DNA from: Haliea sp041746975
GTDB lineage: Bacteria; Pseudomonadota; Gammaproteobacteria; Pseudomonadales; Halieaceae
Assembly: GCA_041746975.1 (NCBI GenBank)
Contig: JBGTGB010000079.1
Coordinates: 1 to 15,171 of the forward strand
Direction: 5' to 3'
DNA length: 15,171 bases
The notes under the pieces are model-generated. The model was not told where the DNA came from. It saw nothing but the letters and a program-made list of their open reading frames with translations, and made no database searches. Shown here piece by piece: positions 13,054-15,171 of the stretch (within the stretch, counting starts at the first letter, position 1; each line of letters starts with the position of its first letter). The translations under genes and the position numbers were made by a program.

Positions 13054-13428
13054 ATGTCAGAGGTTTCTCCGCCATCCGTCAGCAGCGACCCCGCTGCACA
13101 CGGCACCCCGACCGAACTCACCGAACGCCAGCAGTTCTGGCTCGAGCACCTGCGCGCCTGCGCCAAAGCCAATCAAACCACCAAGGACTATGCTCAAGCG
13201 CATGGCCTCAGTGTCAAAGCCATGTACAGTGCCCGCAAAGATCTCGCGCAGCGGGGTACCCCAAAAACCCCGATCACCGCACCATTTGCCCGGGTGCAGG
13301 TGGAGCTATCGCCGCCAACAACGCAATGGAGCGTGCAGCTGCCCAACGGCACGACCATCAACTTCAGCGGCGCCGTTGATGGCAAGGCGCTGCACACGAT
13401 TCTCCAGGCTGCGGCATCGCTGTCATGA
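13054..13428 (+). CDS. tnpA: IS66 accessory protein TnpA
   Basis: The 124-residue protein has the IS66 orf1 layout: a Thr/Ser-rich start, then a helix-turn-helix-like region at about residues 26-65 (RQQFWLEHLRACAKANQTTKDYAQAHGLSVKAMYSARKDL) and a C-terminal beta segment (WSVQLPNGTTINFSG). It is required with TnpB for IS66 transposition, probably as a DNA-binding partner of TnpC. It is full length and overlaps the start of tnpB by four bases (ATGA). Confidence 0.88.
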   Translation: MSEVSPPSVSSDPAAHGTPTELTERQQFWLEHLRACAKANQTTKDYAQAHGLSVKAMYSARKDLAQRGTPKTPITAPFARVQVELSPPTTQWSVQLPNGTTINFSGAVDGKALHTILQAAASLS

Positions 13429-13784
13429 TGCGTCCCAGCAACGACAATCTCGAGGTCTACTTGCACCGTAACCCGATTGACTTCCGCAAGGGCATTAACG
13501 GACTCGCGGTACTGGTCGAGCAGGCGCTGGAACTGAACCCGTTCTCGGAGCAGCTGTTCGTGTTCTGCAATCGCCGCCGTGACCGCATCAAGATACTCTA
13601 CTGGGAGACCAACGGCTTCTGCCTGTGGCAGAAGCGCCTGGAACAGGACCGTTTCCATTGGCCGCGCACGCGCCAGGATAATGTGATCATGCTGAGCATC
13701 CAGCAGCTGAACTGGTTGCTGGACGGCTACGATATCACCCAGCTGAAGCCGCACGCCAAGCGCACCTTCAGTACGGTTTTATAG
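13425..13784 (+). CDS. tnpB: IS66 accessory protein TnpB
   Basis: The 119-residue protein is the IS66 orf2 (TnpB) with its strongly conserved core: YLHRNPIDFRKGINGLAVLV, FVFCNRRRDRIKILYWETNG, FCLWQKRLEQDRFHWP and a C-terminal WLLDGYDITQ. Its function in transposition is known to be needed but is not mechanistically clear. The length is complete and it is translationally coupled to tnpA. Confidence 0.93.
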   Translation: MMRPSNDNLEVYLHRNPIDFRKGINGLAVLVEQALELNPFSEQLFVFCNRRRDRIKILYWETNGFCLWQKRLEQDRFHWPRTRQDNVIMLSIQQLNWLLDGYDITQLKPHAKRTFSTVL

Positions 13785-13828
13785 CTGTTTTTATAGGGTA
13801 TTCTGTGCATTAGCGGTATAATGCGCGC

Positions 13829-14875
13829 ATGCCGGAATCCCCGATACAACTGCCCTCGACGGTCGCTGCACTGCAGGCCATGGTGGCGCAGCAGCTGGTA
13901 GAAAAGGCCGAGCAGCAGGCACGGTTGGCTGAGCTGGAACACGAGAATAAACGCCAGTCGGCCAGAATTTTTACCCTCCAGGAACAACTCAATCTTGCCC
14001 TGGCGCGTCGCTATGCCGCCAGTAGCGAAAAACTCTCCCCCGACCAGATCAGGCTGTTCAACGAAGCCGAGATCGATGCACAGACGGCGCCTGTTGAGGA
14101 CGATACCGAGGACGCCATCGACGTACCGGCGCACACCCGCAAAAAGCGTGGCCGCAAGCCCTTGCCCGACGCACTGCCCCGGACCGAAGTGATCCATGAG
14201 CTGACCGGGGACGACCTGAGCTGCCCCCATGACGGCCAGATGCTGAAGGTCATTGGCGAGGTCGCGTCGGAGCAGCTGGACATCGTGCCCGCAACCATCC
14301 GGGTAATCCGCCACGTCCGCCGGCAATACGCCTGCGACTGCGGTCAGCAGTGAAAGCCCAGGGCAAAAAACGGGAAAACCGGCAAGGCCCACCAGGGCTT
14401 GGCCTATATCCAGAAGCTGTATCGGGTGGAGACCGAGGCCCGACACCTGCCGCCGGAACAGCGTCGTGAGCTGCGCCAGGAGAGGGCTACCCCTGTCCTG
14501 CAACAGCTGCGGCAATGGCTGGACCAGAGCCTGCCACAGGTCCCGCCGGGGAGTGCCACGGGAAAGGCCTTGCAGTATCTGCACAACGAGTGGGACAAGC
14601 TGGTCGTCTACCTGGAAGACGGTCGGCTGGAGATCGACAACAACCTGGCCGAGAACGCGATCCGGCCGTTCGTCACAGGTCGCAAAAACTGGATGTTCAG
14701 TGACTCGGTGGCAGGGGTGAACGCCAGCGCCAATCTGTATTCACTGATCGAGACGGCGAAAGCCAACGGGCTGGAGCCTTACGCCTATCTGCGCCAGGTT
14801 TACGAACAGCTGCCTCGGGCCGAGACCGTGGAGGCCATTGAAGCGCTGCTACCGTGGCATGGGAGAATCGCATGA
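13829..14875 (+). pseudogene. tnpC: IS66 transposase TnpC, internally deleted and interrupted
   Basis: The first half (13829-14353, 174 codons) has the N-terminal leucine-zipper-like coiled coil (LVEKAEQQARLAELEHENKRQ) and the zinc-finger-like end CDCGQQ, then TGA at 14351-14353. The same frame goes on without a shift into KAHQGLAYIQKLYRVE and the C-terminal part with DNNLAENAIRPFVTGRKNW, which holds the glutamate of the DDE triad, to TGA 14873-14875. Normal TnpC has about 510 residues; about 170 from the middle are missing here, with both catalytic aspartates. The stop sits exactly at the junction, so the deletion created it or followed it. The protein is certainly inactive. Confidence 0.88.
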
Positions 14876-15171
14876 GTATCGAGATTGACCACCTGAGTGC
14901 CGATGAGTTGGTGGCACTGAACCACCGGATTGTTGAACGCCTGAAGATGCTGGAATCACTGCAGGCACACCAATCCATGATGCAGTTCCACCCGGGCGCT
15001 CGGGTGAGCTTCGAGTCCCCACAAGGCGGACTGACCGGCACCCTCATGAAGTTCAACCGCAAGACGGTGACCGTGGTGACGGATAACGGGCAACGCTGGA
15101 ACATCTCACCGCACTTGCTCTCGCCGATTAAAGATGTGGCGAGCGGTAACGTGGTGGACATCTCGCCACAC
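14872..15171 (+). CDS. IS66-associated accessory protein (3' partial)
   Basis: The frame starts at ATG 14872, overlapping the tnpC stop (ATGA), and runs open for 100 codons to the window end. The N-terminal part is a helical segment (LSADELVALNHRIVERLKML). It is followed by a beta-rich SH3/KOW-like part: FHPGARVSFESPQGG, TGTLMKFNRKTVTVVTDNGQ, RWNISPHLLSPI. I recall such a protein as a common passenger after tnpC in some IS66 elements; its function is unknown. It is intact as far as seen, unlike tnpC. Confidence 0.6.
   Translation, partial: MSIEIDHLSADELVALNHRIVERLKMLESLQAHQSMMQFHPGARVSFESPQGGLTGTLMKFNRKTVTVVTDNGQRWNISPHLLSPIKDVASGNVVDISPH

Larger units (their letters stand above)
12964..15171 (+). 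mobile_element. IS66-family insertion sequence (right end beyond the window)
   Basis: The element starts at GTAAGCGCCCAGTAAACC (12964), the usual IS66-family terminal sequence. It carries tnpA, tnpB, tnpC and a further small gene in the typical order, all on the plus strand. The right inverted repeat and the 8-bp target duplication lie beyond the window. The tnpC gene is broken, so the copy cannot move on its own proteins unless a complete IS66 exists elsewhere. Confidence 0.82.

Noticed and set aside
13727..14584. 285-codon minus-strand frame across tnpC
   Set aside because: It is opposite well-recognised IS66 tnpC sequence and has no independent motif.
1..15171. CRISPR array, tRNA or rRNA genes
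   Set aside because: No regularly spaced direct repeats, no tRNA TTCGANNC-type arm in a cloverleaf context and no rRNA signature were found on either strand.

Overview
The window looks like the chromosome of a GC-rich proteobacterium, probably a gammaproteobacterium. This rests on the ECF41-type sigma factor operon, the integron-like attC sites, the IS66 and IS200 elements, and the lipoprotein and MarR genes. The genus cannot be named from the sequence. Composition is patchy: 1-3950, 5500-6800 and 13000-15171 are clearly GC-rich, while 4050-5140, 9470-10010 and 10290-11770 are visibly more AT-rich. That suggests a core segment followed by an accessory mosaic.

Region 1 (1-3992): the C-terminal end of a membrane protein runs into a three-gene minus-strand operon. 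The operon order is FAD-dependent oxidoreductase, ECF41-type sigma factor with a SnoaL-like C-terminal domain, then a membrane-anchored metal-dependent amidohydrolase. Just upstream of the oxidoreductase lies a near-exact copy of the promoter known for ECF41 factors (TGTCAC-type -35 box, 16-nt spacer, CGTC -10 box). The sigma factor therefore probably transcribes its own operon.

Region 2 (about 4000-12960): an accessory stretch of small orphan genes, gene remnants and integron-like recombination sites. Two sites at 11768-11839 and 12382-12441 have the paired arms, the extra unpaired base and the GTTRRRY-like end of attC sites. They bracket a small membrane-protein cassette and open a lipoprotein cassette whose ATG lies inside the attC end. 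That lipoprotein is a distant paralogue of the one at 4319-4798. Two MarR-family paralogues (7152-7637 and 11300-11773) share a 17-bp TGT...ACA operator type at their 5' ends; the second is divergent from a four-helix membrane protein. Between them are a broken IS200-type transposase with its hairpin-rich right end, the 3' end of a group II intron (maturase C-terminus and domain V), a methyltransferase-MOSC gene pair, and a frameshifted GFA-family gene. No integrase or attI is present, so this is either a distal part of a cassette array or a decayed one.

Region 3 (12964-15171): an IS66-family element with intact accessory genes tnpA and tnpB. Its tnpC is interrupted by a stop exactly where the middle of the catalytic domain has been deleted. 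An overlapping accessory gene runs off the window end. The element lies 41 bp past the lipoprotein stop codon and has probably displaced that cassette's own attC.
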